64,000 nucleotides of DNA from Sipunculus nudus (lineage: Eukaryota > Annelida > Sipuncula > Golfingiida > Sipunculidae): contig CM049313.1 of assembly GCA_026874595.1 (NCBI GenBank), forward strand, positions 51,881,659 through 51,945,658. The letters run 5' to 3'. The notes beneath the pieces are model-generated. The model worked only from the letters and a program-made list of their open reading frames with translations. It made no database searches and was not told where the DNA came from. How positions within the stretch are numbered: the stretch's first letter is position 1; each line of letters starts with the position of its first letter. The translations under genes were made by a program, and so were the position numbers. Below are positions 38,301-48,775 of the stretch, one piece after another.

Positions 38301-38930
38301 GTTCATCAGTTCAAGGATTGACTGTTCCAACTCTTTGCTATGTGGTCTTCCTAGCAAGTTATAGGACCGGCTTCAGAGAGTGCAGAATGCAGCTGCTAGG
38401 CTTGTAACTGGTGCCAAGAAGCGCGACCACATTACACCTCTACTTAAAGAACTCCATTGGCTCCCGGTGCGACAGCGCATTGATTTTAAAATTTTATTAT
38501 TAGTATACAAAGCCATAAATGGTCAATCGCCTATTTACATTAGGAACCTCTTAACTTTTTATGTTCCAGTCAGGCAGCTTAGGTCATCTGACCAAGGGCT
38601 TTTAGTGATTCCTAAAGCACGAAGTGAGATGTGTCGTTCGAGAGCTTTCTCAGCTGTGGCACCAAGGTTGTGGAATGAACTTCCGCACTCAATCAGAGCT
38701 TCACCATCTTTAGCTTCGTTTAAAAGAAATCTTAAAACTTACCTTTTTATATTAGCTTTTGGTAGTTCTTAGGAATTAGGGTTTAACTTTTAGGAATCTT
38801 TGTTTTAGTAGGAATCTACATTTTATGTGTTAGAAAAAACTGTGCTTTGTGTCGTGTAAAGCGCTTTTGATAACTATTTTGTTGAATTAACGCTATATAA
38901 ATTAAATATATTATTATTATTTATAATATA
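35400..38930 (+). mobile_element. L2-like (CR1 group) LINE inside the transposon
   Basis: A nearly complete L2-type ORF2 (35908-38772) followed by a short 3' UTR. It ends in AACGCTATATAAATTAAATA and an ATT repeat (38900-38920), the GCTATATAAA plus trinucleotide tail typical of L2/CR1-like elements. The 5' boundary is uncertain; an open frame at 35665-35889 (basic, Arg/His rich) may be 5' UTR or a remnant ORF1. It lies wholly between the inverted arms and is the innermost level of the nest. Confidence 0.8.
35908..38772 (+). pseudogene. L2-like ORF2: endonuclease and reverse transcriptase, broken
   Basis: The endonuclease shows LKLCQWNARSIRNK, DIAALTETWL (catalytic Glu), VIVGDFNYHINK and VSDHNLVSC (catalytic His region). 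The RT shows HYRPISNFSFLTKVLEKIVA, motif A LILLDLSAAFDVVDHQLL, motif B NGVPQGSVLGPLFF and motif C FYADDSQIYV. The C-terminus is the conserved L2/CR1 segment with LQRVQNAAARLVTGAKK, LHWLPVRQRIDFKILLLVYK and APRLWNELPHSIR. Frame changes occur near 36210-36285, 36960-37019 and 37570-37620, with stops at about 36208, 38092 and 38362. All catalytic motifs are still readable, so decay is moderate. Intact relatives nick DNA and copy their own RNA at the nick. Confidence 0.9.
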
Positions 38931-39289
38931 ATTGTAACAAAAATATGAAAATCAAATAAATTAATACCAAAAAAAAAATCAAGCAACACTAAAGTATGTT
39001 ATTAAGCTGTATACACCGTAATTATTGATTTTGAATTATAATTGAAACTGTTGCACATGCCTTCCTGTTCTTTCTCCTTTAAGATTCACAGTAAGTAAAT
39101 TGTTAATATTTGATTTTCCATTTGCGGACATATTCTTCACAATACTTAATATGGATTGATTTCCTATCTATTAGAAATTTCATATTATTATTATTATTTT
39201 TGATTATTTATGTGTTATATATTGTTCCAGAGAGGGCTCATATTATTATTAAAGCCAATAAACACAATAAAGCTCAGGAGAATAATTAC

Positions 39290-40675
39290 AAATTTTAATA
39301 TTGTATTTATGGTTTTTGTGGGAAGCATCACAGTGAAAAATTAATTACATCTCGACAGGAACATTGGACACCATATTCATCTTATATACAAAGGGTATAT
39401 AGAATGGACAATGGTTCATTCACTGCAGGTGTATATGGTCAAATATTTATAGTTTTATCCTCAGAAGTAATGTATTGATGCAGTAGGAATTAAGAAATGT
39501 AACATCATCCCGAAAATGAACTACTGTTGGGAAAAATGATAGAAAAAGGTGTTAAATTCAATTTTCTTAAAAAATATAGTGATTATTTGCTTAATCAACA
39601 ACATACATAATACATTCATATGATTATTGTTATCAGTGACTTTTCACCACAATTTGCAAAGATAATGCAGTTTATTTGAAGTGAACATGTCAAATATTAA
39701 GCGAGCTGAAAGCATTTACATACCCCTGCCCCCTTATCAAGGCTACCTGTCTACGGGTGCGCGCGTAATGACGCGGTTGTCTTTTAATGTTTTAAAAGGG
39801 CAGTGTGTCCCAAAATAAACAGTGTTAACATGTTAATTCATAAACTGGACATACTTGGGGATCTAAAATTTCCTATGTAATAAAACCCCAGAGGAGGTGC
39901 ACGGTGGCCCTTCTTATATAATGGTAAAAATATGATTATTTTTGTATAATTATTATATGTTAAAAATGGTTCAAGAAAGGGTTTCCAATATTTTTAAAAC
40001 CAATAGACAACTTCAGATTCTGAAAAATAACAATTCATAGTATCAAGAAATCCTCGCAGTGAAAATTAAGGCATCTGGACAGGAGCATTGAACACCATAT
40101 CTTTCTTATAAACAAGGGGTACCATAACATAGAATTAACAATGGGTCATTCATTGCAGGTGTATATGGTCAAATATTCATTATTTTATCCTCAGAAATTG
40201 TAGGAATGTCAGGAACTAATGTATTTATGCAGTAGAAATTTAGAAGTGCGACATCTTCTCGAAAATAAACTAATGTTGGAAAAATGGGAAAAAAAGCTGT
40301 TAATTTCCATTTTCTTTCTGATATTTTATACGTATAGTTATTAATTGCTTCATCAACAAAAATACATAATACATTTATATAAAAATTGTTGTCAGTGACT
40401 TTCCCCAATATTTGCAAACATAATGCAGTTCATTTGAAGTGAATATGTCAAATATTAAGCGAGCTATAAGCATTTACATACCCCTACCTCCTTATCAAGG
40501 CTACCTGTCCGCGGGTGCGCGCGTAAAGACGCGGTTGTCTTTTAATGGCCTTAAAGGGTAGTGTATCCCAAAATAATCAATGGTAACATCTTAATTCATT
40601 AATTGGACATACTTGGGGATCTAAATATACATATGTCATAAAATCCCAGAGGGGGTGCACGGTGACCCCTCCTAG
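39290..40675 (-). repeat. Right inverted arm: two tandem ~757-bp units
   Basis: Mirror image of the left arm. The outer unit ends GGGGGTGCACGGTGACCCCT (40651-40670) and the inner unit ends with GTGCACGGTGGCCCTTC (about 39897-39913), about 758 bases apart. Words such as AAATATTAAGCGAGCT and GCGGTTGTCTTTTAATG occur in both. The inner right unit is closer to the outer units than the inner left unit is. Confidence 0.85.
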
Positions 40676-42359
40676 CCCATGGACTAATACAGTTTAGGCT
40701 ATTTCCAAGTTGAGAGAGGTGTTCGACAAGGGGATCCCCTCTCAACATTCTTATTTATCTTAGCATTAGAACCCTAAGCTGAAGCAATAAGACAAAATAA
40801 TCAGATACAGGACATTAAGGTAAATAAAGAAATAGAGCTAAAGTGTATATTGTATGCGGATGATTTGACAGCTATAATGAAAGATGGTGAATCTGCAGAC
40901 AAATTATTAAGTCTGATTGAAGCCTTTTCCAGAGTTTCAGGCCTTAAAATTAACCAAGAAAAATCAGAAGCCATGTGGCTTGGTTCAAAGACAAATTGTA
41001 AGGAACAACCAATAAATGTTAACTGGAAGACATCTGTCAAAATTCTAGGAAATAATATCTCACATGATCAAAATAAAACGAGAGATCAGAATATCCAACC
41101 AAAACTAAAAGATGCATAGGAAACACTTAATGCTTGGAGAAGTATAAATTTAACTTTAAATGGAAGGATTATGTTAGCAAAGTCATTGGGTTATTCTAAG
41201 TGTTAATATGTAGCATCAGTAGTAGCTATACCTGAAAATTATATAAGGGAAGTTGACCGTTTGCTTTTTTAAATTCATATGGAAAGGGAAAAAAAAGAGG
41301 ACGGATAAAAAGAAGGATTTTAATTGATGAATATGAACAAGGTGGACAGAAAATGGTTAATGTAAAATGTATGATTGAGGCCCAAAGGATAAATTGGGTG
41401 AAAAGATATTTATATGGAAATAATATCCCATGGAAATCCCTAGTGGATTCGCTGTGTAATCATTATTGAGGGTTTTACATGAACTACCATCCTTTTATAG
41501 AGACATTTTTAAAATATGGAAAACTGTCAGAGAAGAAAAAGATCAGGAAATTATTTGGAATAATTACAACATAACTTTTAATGGGAAACCTTTGTTAATT
41601 GAAAATATGAAAAATGCAGGTTTACTTTTTTTTTATATCAGATTTTGTAAAACAAGGTAAAATAATACCTTTTCTAGAGTGGAGGAATAGAGGAGTTAAA
41701 GTGAAATATTACATGTCTTGGAGAAGTAAAATTAGTCAGGTATGGAAAGCATTGCGGTTTTTAAAAACTGCTGACTGTTCTAACAATGATGAATGGATTT
41801 TGAAATACTCCAGGACAAAGCTCTCAGAGGTTACCTCAAAGCAATTGTATAAAATTTTATTAGATAACATCCCAAGGGACATGGGTAAAGGTGAAAAAAG
41901 CAATAAGAAATTAATGATATACAAGACGGTCAGTGGACAGCTATATATAAATTACTCTGGATAACTACAAACGATAAAAAACTGCAAGATTTCCCATACA
42001 AGATAATCCATAGGATATTGGTTTTGAATGATTGGCTTTATAAATGTAAATTTATTGAAAATGAAAAATGCTCATTCTGTACCAATGAGAGAGAGACATT
42101 AGAACATTTCATATATGAGTGTGAAATAAGCAGACAATTTTGGGAAGATTTAGAAAATCATTGCAAGTTTTCAACAGTGAAAGATTGGAGTCGAGATGTA
42201 AAAAAAATATTATTTTGTATTATTAGAGATATAAATTTAAACAAGATCATAAATATCATTATTTTGCTTGGTAAAAAGTACTTGTATGAGTGCAGGTATC
42301 ATGGAAAAAAAACAAATGTCACAATATTTATGCATAAGTTAAACGGTATCAAGACATAG
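40676..42359 (+). pseudogene. L1/Tx1-like ORF2, C-terminal part (RT motif B to zinc motif)
   Basis: The LINE resumes after the transposon with YFQVERGVRQGDPLSTFLFI (motif B, about 40702-40760), then CILYADDLTAIM (motif C, about 40846-40881) and SGLKINQEKSEAMWLGSK. An L1-type distal region follows (WRSINLTLNGRIMLAKSLGY, RILIDEYEQGGQKMVNVKCM, WVKRYLYGNNIPWKSLV). Near the end is CSFCTNERETLEHFIYEC, the CX2C...HX4C motif of LINE RTs. Frames change near 41120, 41280, 41460, 41640 and 41970 and stops are present, so it is inactive. Joined to 29718-31610 it completes the usual domain order of an L1/Tx1 ORF2. Confidence 0.85.
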
Positions 42360-42584
42360 AGACAGAGATAGCGAAGAAAGGTAATAAATTGACTGAGACT
42401 AGAGAGTTGTGTTCATGTCTAAACTTACCACAAAGTTGATATTAGGTGACAATATTACGCTCGTGTTGTATTTTTTTTCCTTTTGTGCTATATGTTGTGC
42501 TTCTTGTGTATTGAAATTGTTATGGCATCGTGTTTAATGTAAATGTATCTGAGATTGTATTGTTTTCTTTTGTTAATAAAAAAA
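42360..42584 (+). other. 3' UTR and tail of the L1-like LINE
   Basis: T- and GT-rich sequence ending in TTAATAAAAAAAATATTTT, where the array unit of element D takes over (GGGGTACTTACCAGC). Confidence 0.65.
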
Positions 42585-43440
42585 ATATTTTGGGGTACTT
42601 ACCAGCAAGCTAACAGGATATGGGTAACAGAGACCTAACATTAGATTTCCAAGGAGATTTTCATGGACCACCCAGGATGTCAAGTTAAGAGATTCTAGCC
42701 CATGCAATTTGTGTCCCGTTAACGAACAACCGCCTTATTTGAAGGTCTCAAAAATAAAAAAAAAAAAATGCATACAAATTCGATAAAGGTTGGCAGCCCT
42801 CACGAAACACTTAATGATCTTTATGCATGCAAATACTCATGGCGATCAATGTATGAGTAATTCAGATACTGGGGCTTTAATATCAACTCTCTAATTATCT
42901 GGAGGGTTCTAATGAGCCCCATAACTCGGAGAATATGTGTAACAGAGACCTGATTTCAGGTTTCCAAAGAGATTTTTCATGGACCTCCCTAGAGATCAAA
43001 GTAGAAGTTTCTAGGTGGCACCACTTGTCAGCAGGTATTGATGGAACACTTCATGATCAATATCCATGCGAAAAAATTATGGCGATCAATGCATTAGTTA
43101 TTCAGATATTTAAGCTTTTGTGTCAAATTTTCAGTTGTTCTGTGGGGTACTCACGAGCGCCATAGCTCGGAGGATATTGATAACAGAGATCTAATTTCAG
43201 AGTTCAAAGGAAATTTTTGAGGACCCTTTCCGGATGTACTATAACAGTTTTTAGTTTTGACAGTTGCGATTTGTGCCCTGTAAACGAACGACCGCTTCAT
43301 GTGAAGGTCTAAAAAGAATAGAAAAATACGTAAAATTTCTAAAAAAAAAACCCCAGAAAATTCTAGGTTTTACGGTTACGATTTGTGCCCCGTTAACGGA
43401 CGGACGCACAGACAATCGGACGGCATAACATTTATTAAAC
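42585..43440 (+). mobile_element. Tandem-array element D, right part
   Basis: The array resumes with GGGGTACTTACCAGC and GGATATGGGTAACAGAGACC (about 42610), the continuation of the unit interrupted at 28008. Two to three units follow, then GTTAACGGACGGACGCACAG (43392-43411). The canonical terminal hairpin is missing; the element fades out at about 43440. Confidence 0.7.
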
Positions 43441-43539
43441 AAATGATCAGTAAAATAAAAAGAAAATGTAGCCGGTAAAACAAGGAATGCCAGCGCATAA
43501 AGCTGTTTTAATGCAATTTAATCAACAATCAATATCTGA

Positions 43540-43770
43540 AACTACTGGACAGCTGAGTGCTAAAACGCTCGGCCTTCTCCGCTGGCGACCCGCGTTCGAT
43601 TCCCGGTGTGGTTGTGAAAGTGGGTTGTAGTGGCCCGTCCAAGGTCGGTGGTTTTCTCCGGGTCCTCCACCCTTACCGACTACCGAGCGCCAACATCCGT
43701 GCCATGGTGAGTGCCTCGTATTAGTTATAATAACTAGTTGTACAATCCATGTAAAATAAATAAAGTTTAT
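43540..43770 (+). mobile_element. tRNA-derived SINE, TA-tailed family, copy 2
   Basis: The best-preserved copy. A box CAGCTGAGTGCTAAAACGCT (43550), B box GCGTTCGATTCCC (43592), then the shared body GGTTTTCTCCGGGTCCTCCA and a stretch ending GCCATGGTGAGTGCCTCGTA. A TA tail runs at 43770-43789. Some 230 bases long. Confidence 0.85.
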
Positions 43771-43790
43771 ATATATATATATATATATAA

Positions 43791-43900
43791 ATACAGTCGA
43801 ACCTCTATAAAGTGGCCACCCTTGGTACTGGGCCAAACTGTCCACATTACAGAGGTGCCCACCGTATGCAAGTAATAGGTGCCACATTCAGTGCTGCCAA
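43791..43900 (+). mobile_element. pogo/Tigger-like terminal sequence
   Basis: TACAGTCGAACCTCTATAAA followed by GTGGCCACCCTTGG and GTCCACATTACAGAGGTGCC is the typical start of Tigger-type mariner elements (CAGT plus CCTCTATA). It abuts the TA tail of the SINE, consistent with TA target choice. I found no opposite end. Confidence 0.55.
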
Positions 43901-45790
43901 CTACTTTGAAATATTACTATAGTTGCACTAGTTTTAAGAGTACTTCGTTTACTCGATGCATGTTCATTCTTCCTGTTTTTAAACATTAAGACTAATAAAT
44001 AAAAAAAATATAACTGTTAATACATATAAATGTGTGTGTGTGAGTGTGCGTGTTACAACATATATCAATAGACATAATCTACAAGCATCTTTTTAATATT
44101 TTGATTTACCCAATGCATTGCAAAGTTACCCAATATATCCTTAGATATACCATACTGTTCTTCACATTTTCTGTAAGACAAGTGACTCTCAGAATCTGTG
44201 ATTAGGTACACCTTTATATTTTAGTCTGGGATTGACATTTTATAATTCAACAGTAACAGTGAATATGACACAGAATGCATGCGAATGACCAGTTTATCAT
44301 GTTGATCATTAAGGGCAACTGTACAGTAAAATTTGCACTGAGACAGGGGAACCTTGCATTATTATTTTATCACACAGTACCAAGTAATTCGGTGAATGAG
44401 CAGGGCATCCACATATGGTATTCATCAAGCAGTTTCTTTGCTTCATTGAAATAAGAAAGTCTAGTGACTGTCAAATCAGGGTATGCCTATCAGTCTAGTA
44501 TGAATGGCTACTGAGTGGTGCATTCACTGCTGGCTTTATAAACATCACAGGAACAGCAAGTCTGGGATAAGGTGAGACCATGCCGAGCTGGCACAGCAAA
44601 CAGTCTAATCAGTATGCATGTATCCCATGCCTAGCCTTGAGTCAAGAAGACTCAACTATGCAATCAGACAGTAATAGACCTCTGTTTTTCCTTCATCTGT
44701 TTGATCATTTTCATTAATATTAATATTTAATAATTAACGGTTATTCTGATTACTAATATTAAAAAATTCACAATAAATAAAGCCCCATCAATTGGATGAT
44801 AATAGTGAATTAATTTACTTTTTTTCTGTGCTGTAATTAAATTATTACAGGGAGACAGTTAATATTTAATTTACACATCATAAAATTAAGAATTTTATAA
44901 AACTCAATGCAAATATCCATATGTCCACGGCAGGAGCTTGCAGAGCATGTTTATGATGTACGTGAAAGCGAGTTAATAATATAAAATTTACTAAAATTCT
45001 CAATGATCCACATATTGTTTTATAAAAGGCATGCGAACTATGAGGGAAGAAAACAACAATTTTAGGATTCCATATGGATCATTCAATTGTGACTTATATG
45101 ACTATCAACTTAAACTTAGAGTAATAAAAAGTATTAATGATAACCAAAACGAATCAATATGGAGATATGGTAGTATTTTTCCATAGTAAAAATCTCAAAA
45201 TAAATTGATTTGGGATTCATAAAATGTTGACAAAGACAGGACGTTATGCTTGTATTCCACTAGTTTTGTTGAATATACGGTTATGATATTTCTTAAAATT
45301 TTTGTTTATTTGGTTTGTAAGACAAATACATATACTTTTGAAAAATCGATATTATCACAATGTCTCTCTCTCTCGACACCCATGAACCCAATTAAACGGA
45401 CCGGCATCAGTCGTCTAAGGTGTGACACATGTGTTAAATTTGAGAGACCGTGAATTCAAAATTAAATAGCCGGTGTTCACAGCACAGGGTGGGCGTTCTG
45501 GAGGTTGGCGTAATGAGAAGGCTGTGCCCCACAACTAACTGTCTCGCATAAATGAGTATTACTTGTCTTTTAAATTACTCTAAGTATTACCTTTCGAGCG
45601 TAGGCGCCTTCGACTGAAAATTATTTCCTTTTTAAACTGCCCGCTGTTGGGTTTGTAAGGCTTTGGCATAGAGACTATCCGTTCCTTATTATCAAGCATA
45701 ATTGTCTTGACCAGGTACCACTAAATTAAAAAATGTAAGTATTACTAGTTACTGCATGATTTTTAAACTTACCTTTGATTTTCCAAACAA
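43901..45790. other. No gene seen
   Basis: AT-rich unique-looking DNA with a short GT tract (about 44030-44052). A 67-codon open frame at 45250-45453 lacks recognisable domains. A patch at 45385-45560 is less AT-rich and might be a decayed SINE, but its box motifs are too weak to call. Confidence 0.5.
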
Positions 45791-45794
45791 AATT

Positions 45795-46890
45795 TTAAAT
45801 GTGCAGATGAAATCCCACGTAACAATGAGCAGTGATAAGTCACGCTCATGTCAGTGACCCTCATGTCAATACGCATTTTATCAGTGTCCTTCATTTCAGG
45901 GGTAATTCAATCAGTGTCAGTCATGTAAGTGATTTGGTTATTGACACATGAGTCATTGAGCATATTATCAGTGACCTAAATATAAATGATAATTTTGCCA
46001 GTGACCCCTGATATAAGTTATCATTATACCAGTCACCTTCATATCAGTGATAATTTTGTCGGTCACTGTCATTTCACTGATCATTTCACTATTGTCGGTG
46101 ATCCTGATATCACCGAACAATTTATCTGTTTCACTGACCGGGCATTTCTGCCTACGAGTTTATCCTATATCAGAGAAAACCAGTGTGCACCCCTCGTTAG
46201 ATAGATAGCTAGTTAAGTAGTTAAGTGTTTTGTAAAATGTAAATTATGCTATGTAAATTACTCCATATATATTATGTATACCCTTATTTAATCAGTGACC
46301 ATAAGTTGAGTAATCATATTGTTAGTGACCCTGATATCACTGGTCATTTTTTCAGTTAGCGTGATGTCAGTGATCATTTTATCAGTGTCCCCGATGCCAG
46401 TGATCATTTATCAGTGAGCCTTATGTCACTGATAATTTTATCAGGGAGTCTGATGTCAGCGATATTTTAACAGTGAGCCTGATATCAGTGATCATTTATC
46501 AGTCATCCTGATGTCATTTTTCCTTTTATCAGTGAGCCTGTTATTTCTGATCATTTTATCAGCGAGCCTGATGTCAGTGATCATTTTTTCAGTGAGCCTG
46601 ATTTCAATGACCATTTTATCGGTGAGCCTGATGTCAGTGATCCTTTTACCAGTGAGCCTTAATGTCAGTGATCATTTATATGAGTGATTGATACCAGTGA
46701 CCATTTATTAGTGATCACCGTGCTCATTTATTAAATGAGCACGTTGTCGGTAATCATTTATCAGGGATTCTAATGTCATTGGTCATTTATATTTAAGCCT
46801 GATGTGAGCGATCCTGTAGAGAGGGCACAGACAAACAGACAAACTGACCAACCTGCTTGCCGATATCGAAGGTTTCCGGCAAGCAATAAA
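45795..46890 (+). mobile_element. 30-bp minisatellite element ending in a hairpin
   Basis: Roughly thirty imperfect copies of a 30-base unit (GTGAGCCTGATGTCAGTGAT plus CATTTTATCA), broken near 46160-46300. They are followed by CAGACAAACAGACAAACTGA and the hairpin at 46855-46884. The order of minisatellite core, ACAG/ACAA tetramers and 3' stem-loop is that of elements A-C with different sequence. No protein; the frame at 45986-46204 is an array artefact. Confidence 0.7.
46855..46884. other. Hairpin at the end of the 30-bp minisatellite element
   Basis: GCTTGCCG and CGGCAAGC form a perfect 8-bp stem around a 14-base loop, followed by AATAAAAA. Confidence 0.85.
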
Positions 46891-47029
46891 AAAAATATGA
46901 GTAAAACTACATAGATTTGGTTTTGCTAGAAACAAGGTGGTCTGGTTTCAGATCTTCATAATCGGTTGCAGATAGTAAAATACAATTATAATCTACCTAG
47001 CCCTGCAGTTTTGAATGTCTATCGGTATT

Positions 47030-47560
47030 CTTAGGGTGCGATGTACTTTGACCAATTCTGTATAATATACATAAATGATCTTCCAGGTGTGCTAAATACT
47101 GCCTTGCAAAAGATGCTGATGAAGCTGAGAAAAAAATTACAGTGTACTGTAGACCAAGTAACAAATTTACCTGGTATTTAGGAGACTTACTCACTCTAAA
47201 TAATAGTAAATCTCAAATTATAATGAATTCCAAAATGGTTGCTTATCAGAAACTGCAAATATCAATATTTGATTCGAATTTACTTTGATTTGATAAAAGA
47301 TGCTTATTTATCCTGGAGACCACATGTTGACTCATTATGCAAAACATATAAAAATAGTTCTTTATCGTATATCAAGCTTTCTTTTCTGGAATCAAGGTTT
47401 ATACCACAATCATTCAATCACATATTGACTCTGCCTCAAGCAGCTTCGGTATCTATGCATCTGTTCTTTATCGTCTACTATCAGTATGACACAAAAGAAA
47501 CTGAACAGAGCTACCCGAATATAACAAAAAATTACGATAAAAATGTAAATTCCCGATGCT
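47030..47560 (+). mobile_element. Decayed LINE RT fragment (Jockey/CR1-like)
   Basis: In broken frames on the plus strand: FCIIYINDLPGVLNT (the segment after motif B), then LSWRPHVDSLCKTYKNSSLS (RT thumb and connection) and HIDSASSSFGIYASV. These match the order and spacing of Jockey/CR1-type RTs. Motif C and both ends are lost. Small and strongly degraded. Confidence 0.5.
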
Positions 47561-48672
47561 TGTAAGTGAACATGGATGGATGAATGTACATTAACGCTTT
47601 ACACGTTGGATTGTAGTGCTAATGTGTTTGCTTAACGGTTCCTGATTCACGAAGGGATAGTTTTCATTTTGTTCATTAAGCTCACAATCATTGGACTCGA
47701 GCTGCTGTGAGTTTAAATGAAGCTAAACTAAATATTTGAAAAAGTCTTCACTACTTGCGGGGCGAAAAGTCTAGAATAGGTTATTATATGTCCATTCCGT
47801 TGTCGGGTCATATATTTATGTTTTATATTGAACCATGATTTCGGACAATATACTTGTATATGATAGATTACATCGAGGTAGTAAAATAACCATTAATGAA
47901 TGTAAATACGAGTAAAACTGTGTGCTGCCCAAAAGTGAACATTACTCCTGCTATACTTGACATTTAAAAACAAGCTGTCTGTCAAGAAACGTTGGAAATG
48001 TCGCACCGAAAATTTCTCTAAACGTAATCTCGGCATGATGCATCATAAATCATATCTATCTGGACTTGATTTGATGGTAGTGAGAACTTCACAGAGGCTA
48101 CATTGAGGCTGTTTGTATAAATTGTTGTTGTGCCTGACACATTTAAGAAAGATTACCCCGACGATGTTCTTATAAACAACAGTGCGCTTATCAATTACGT
48201 TATCAATAACGGTAAAAGTACAGACATTTATTTTACCCGAATTAAGTGGTCAACCTCGCACAAATTGCAACAAAAGCAAACGCAACTGATTTGTATTCCT
48301 TGGTATGGCCTTAACGTCAGAAAAATGTCTTCAGCAATTGTATTGGGGGTGGAGGGGGGGGGGGGGGTTGTAAATCATCAAATTTGACAAGGCAGAAAAT
48401 ATTTTTTATTTCACCATACATCAGCGTTTAAACGGTGTTGTATGAATAATCTCTTGGTTAACGTCATGCATATTCTTGTTCAAGTAGTATTGAAATTAAA
48501 TTTATTTCATGAACTATAAGAATCAATGATATAGATATATTTTAAAAAAATCAGCAATCTGTGATTTAAAGGGACATAATGACATGAGCAAAAAATGAAA
48601 ATGGCAAAAATAACCAAAGATCTCCGGAAAATCTTAACACTGTTCGAAGTGTTGACATACATTTTATTATTA
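47561..48672. other. No gene seen; one G-run
   Basis: AT-rich DNA. A run of about 14 G lies at 48355-48368. An 85-codon open frame (48130-48387) ends in this G-run and has no recognisable domain. Confidence 0.5.
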
Positions 48673-48675
48673 TTT

Positions 48676-48775
48676 TTTGCTCAGCCGATTATAAGTCATT
48701 TGAGCTAAAGTTATGATCCATTGTCTGTCATCCGTCCGTCTGTCCGTTTGACTGGCACGTTTTGAAACGATTGTG
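48676..48775 (-). mobile_element. Terminal fragment of the array-element family, reverse orientation
   Basis: On the minus strand: ACGGACAGACGGACGGATGA, then TTTAGCTCAAATGACTTATA and ATCGGCTGAGCAAA. This is the tetramer run plus a diverged version of the 3' hairpin of elements A-C. The tandem core is not recognisable beyond 48775. Confidence 0.65.

Larger units (their letters stand above)
31611..40675. mobile_element. DNA transposon with long inverted arms of two tandem units each
   Basis: The ends are inverted: CTATGAGGGGTCACCGTGCA at 31611 and, on the minus strand from 40675, CTAGGAGGGGTCACCGTGCA. The match continues for the length of each arm (31611 to about 33000; 40675 to about 39290). 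Each arm holds two tandem units of about 757 bp, starting on the left at 31611 and 32367 and mirrored on the right at 40675 and about 39914. A 7-9-bp target duplication flanks it. The interior (33000-39290) holds an L2-like LINE and about 2.4 kb without a recognisable transposase, so the copy is non-autonomous. Long inverted repeats and a 7-9-bp duplication are compatible with Mutator-like or hAT-like transposition; I cannot decide which. Confidence 0.85.
28009..42584 (+). mobile_element. L1/Tx1-like LINE, nearly full length, split by a 9-kb insertion
   Basis: The LINE occupies 28009-31610 and 40676-42584, about 5.5 kb without the insert. The order is 5' UTR, ORF1 (28101-29096), inter-ORF region, ORF2 (endonuclease, RT, C-terminal zinc motif), 3' UTR, and a short A-rich tail (AATAAAAAAAATATTTT). 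It sits inside a unit of array element D. The two coding regions carry several frameshifts and stops but all domains are present. The RT is cut between motifs A and B by the DNA transposon at 31611-40675. Confidence 0.85.

Noticed and set aside
31611-40675. Polinton-type element, because of the long inverted repeats
   Set aside because: No gene of that group is recognisable in the interior, the ends do not fit, and the target duplication is 7-9 bp.
45385-45560. Possible SINE
   Set aside because: Box-like words are too weak and no second copy of the body is present in the window.
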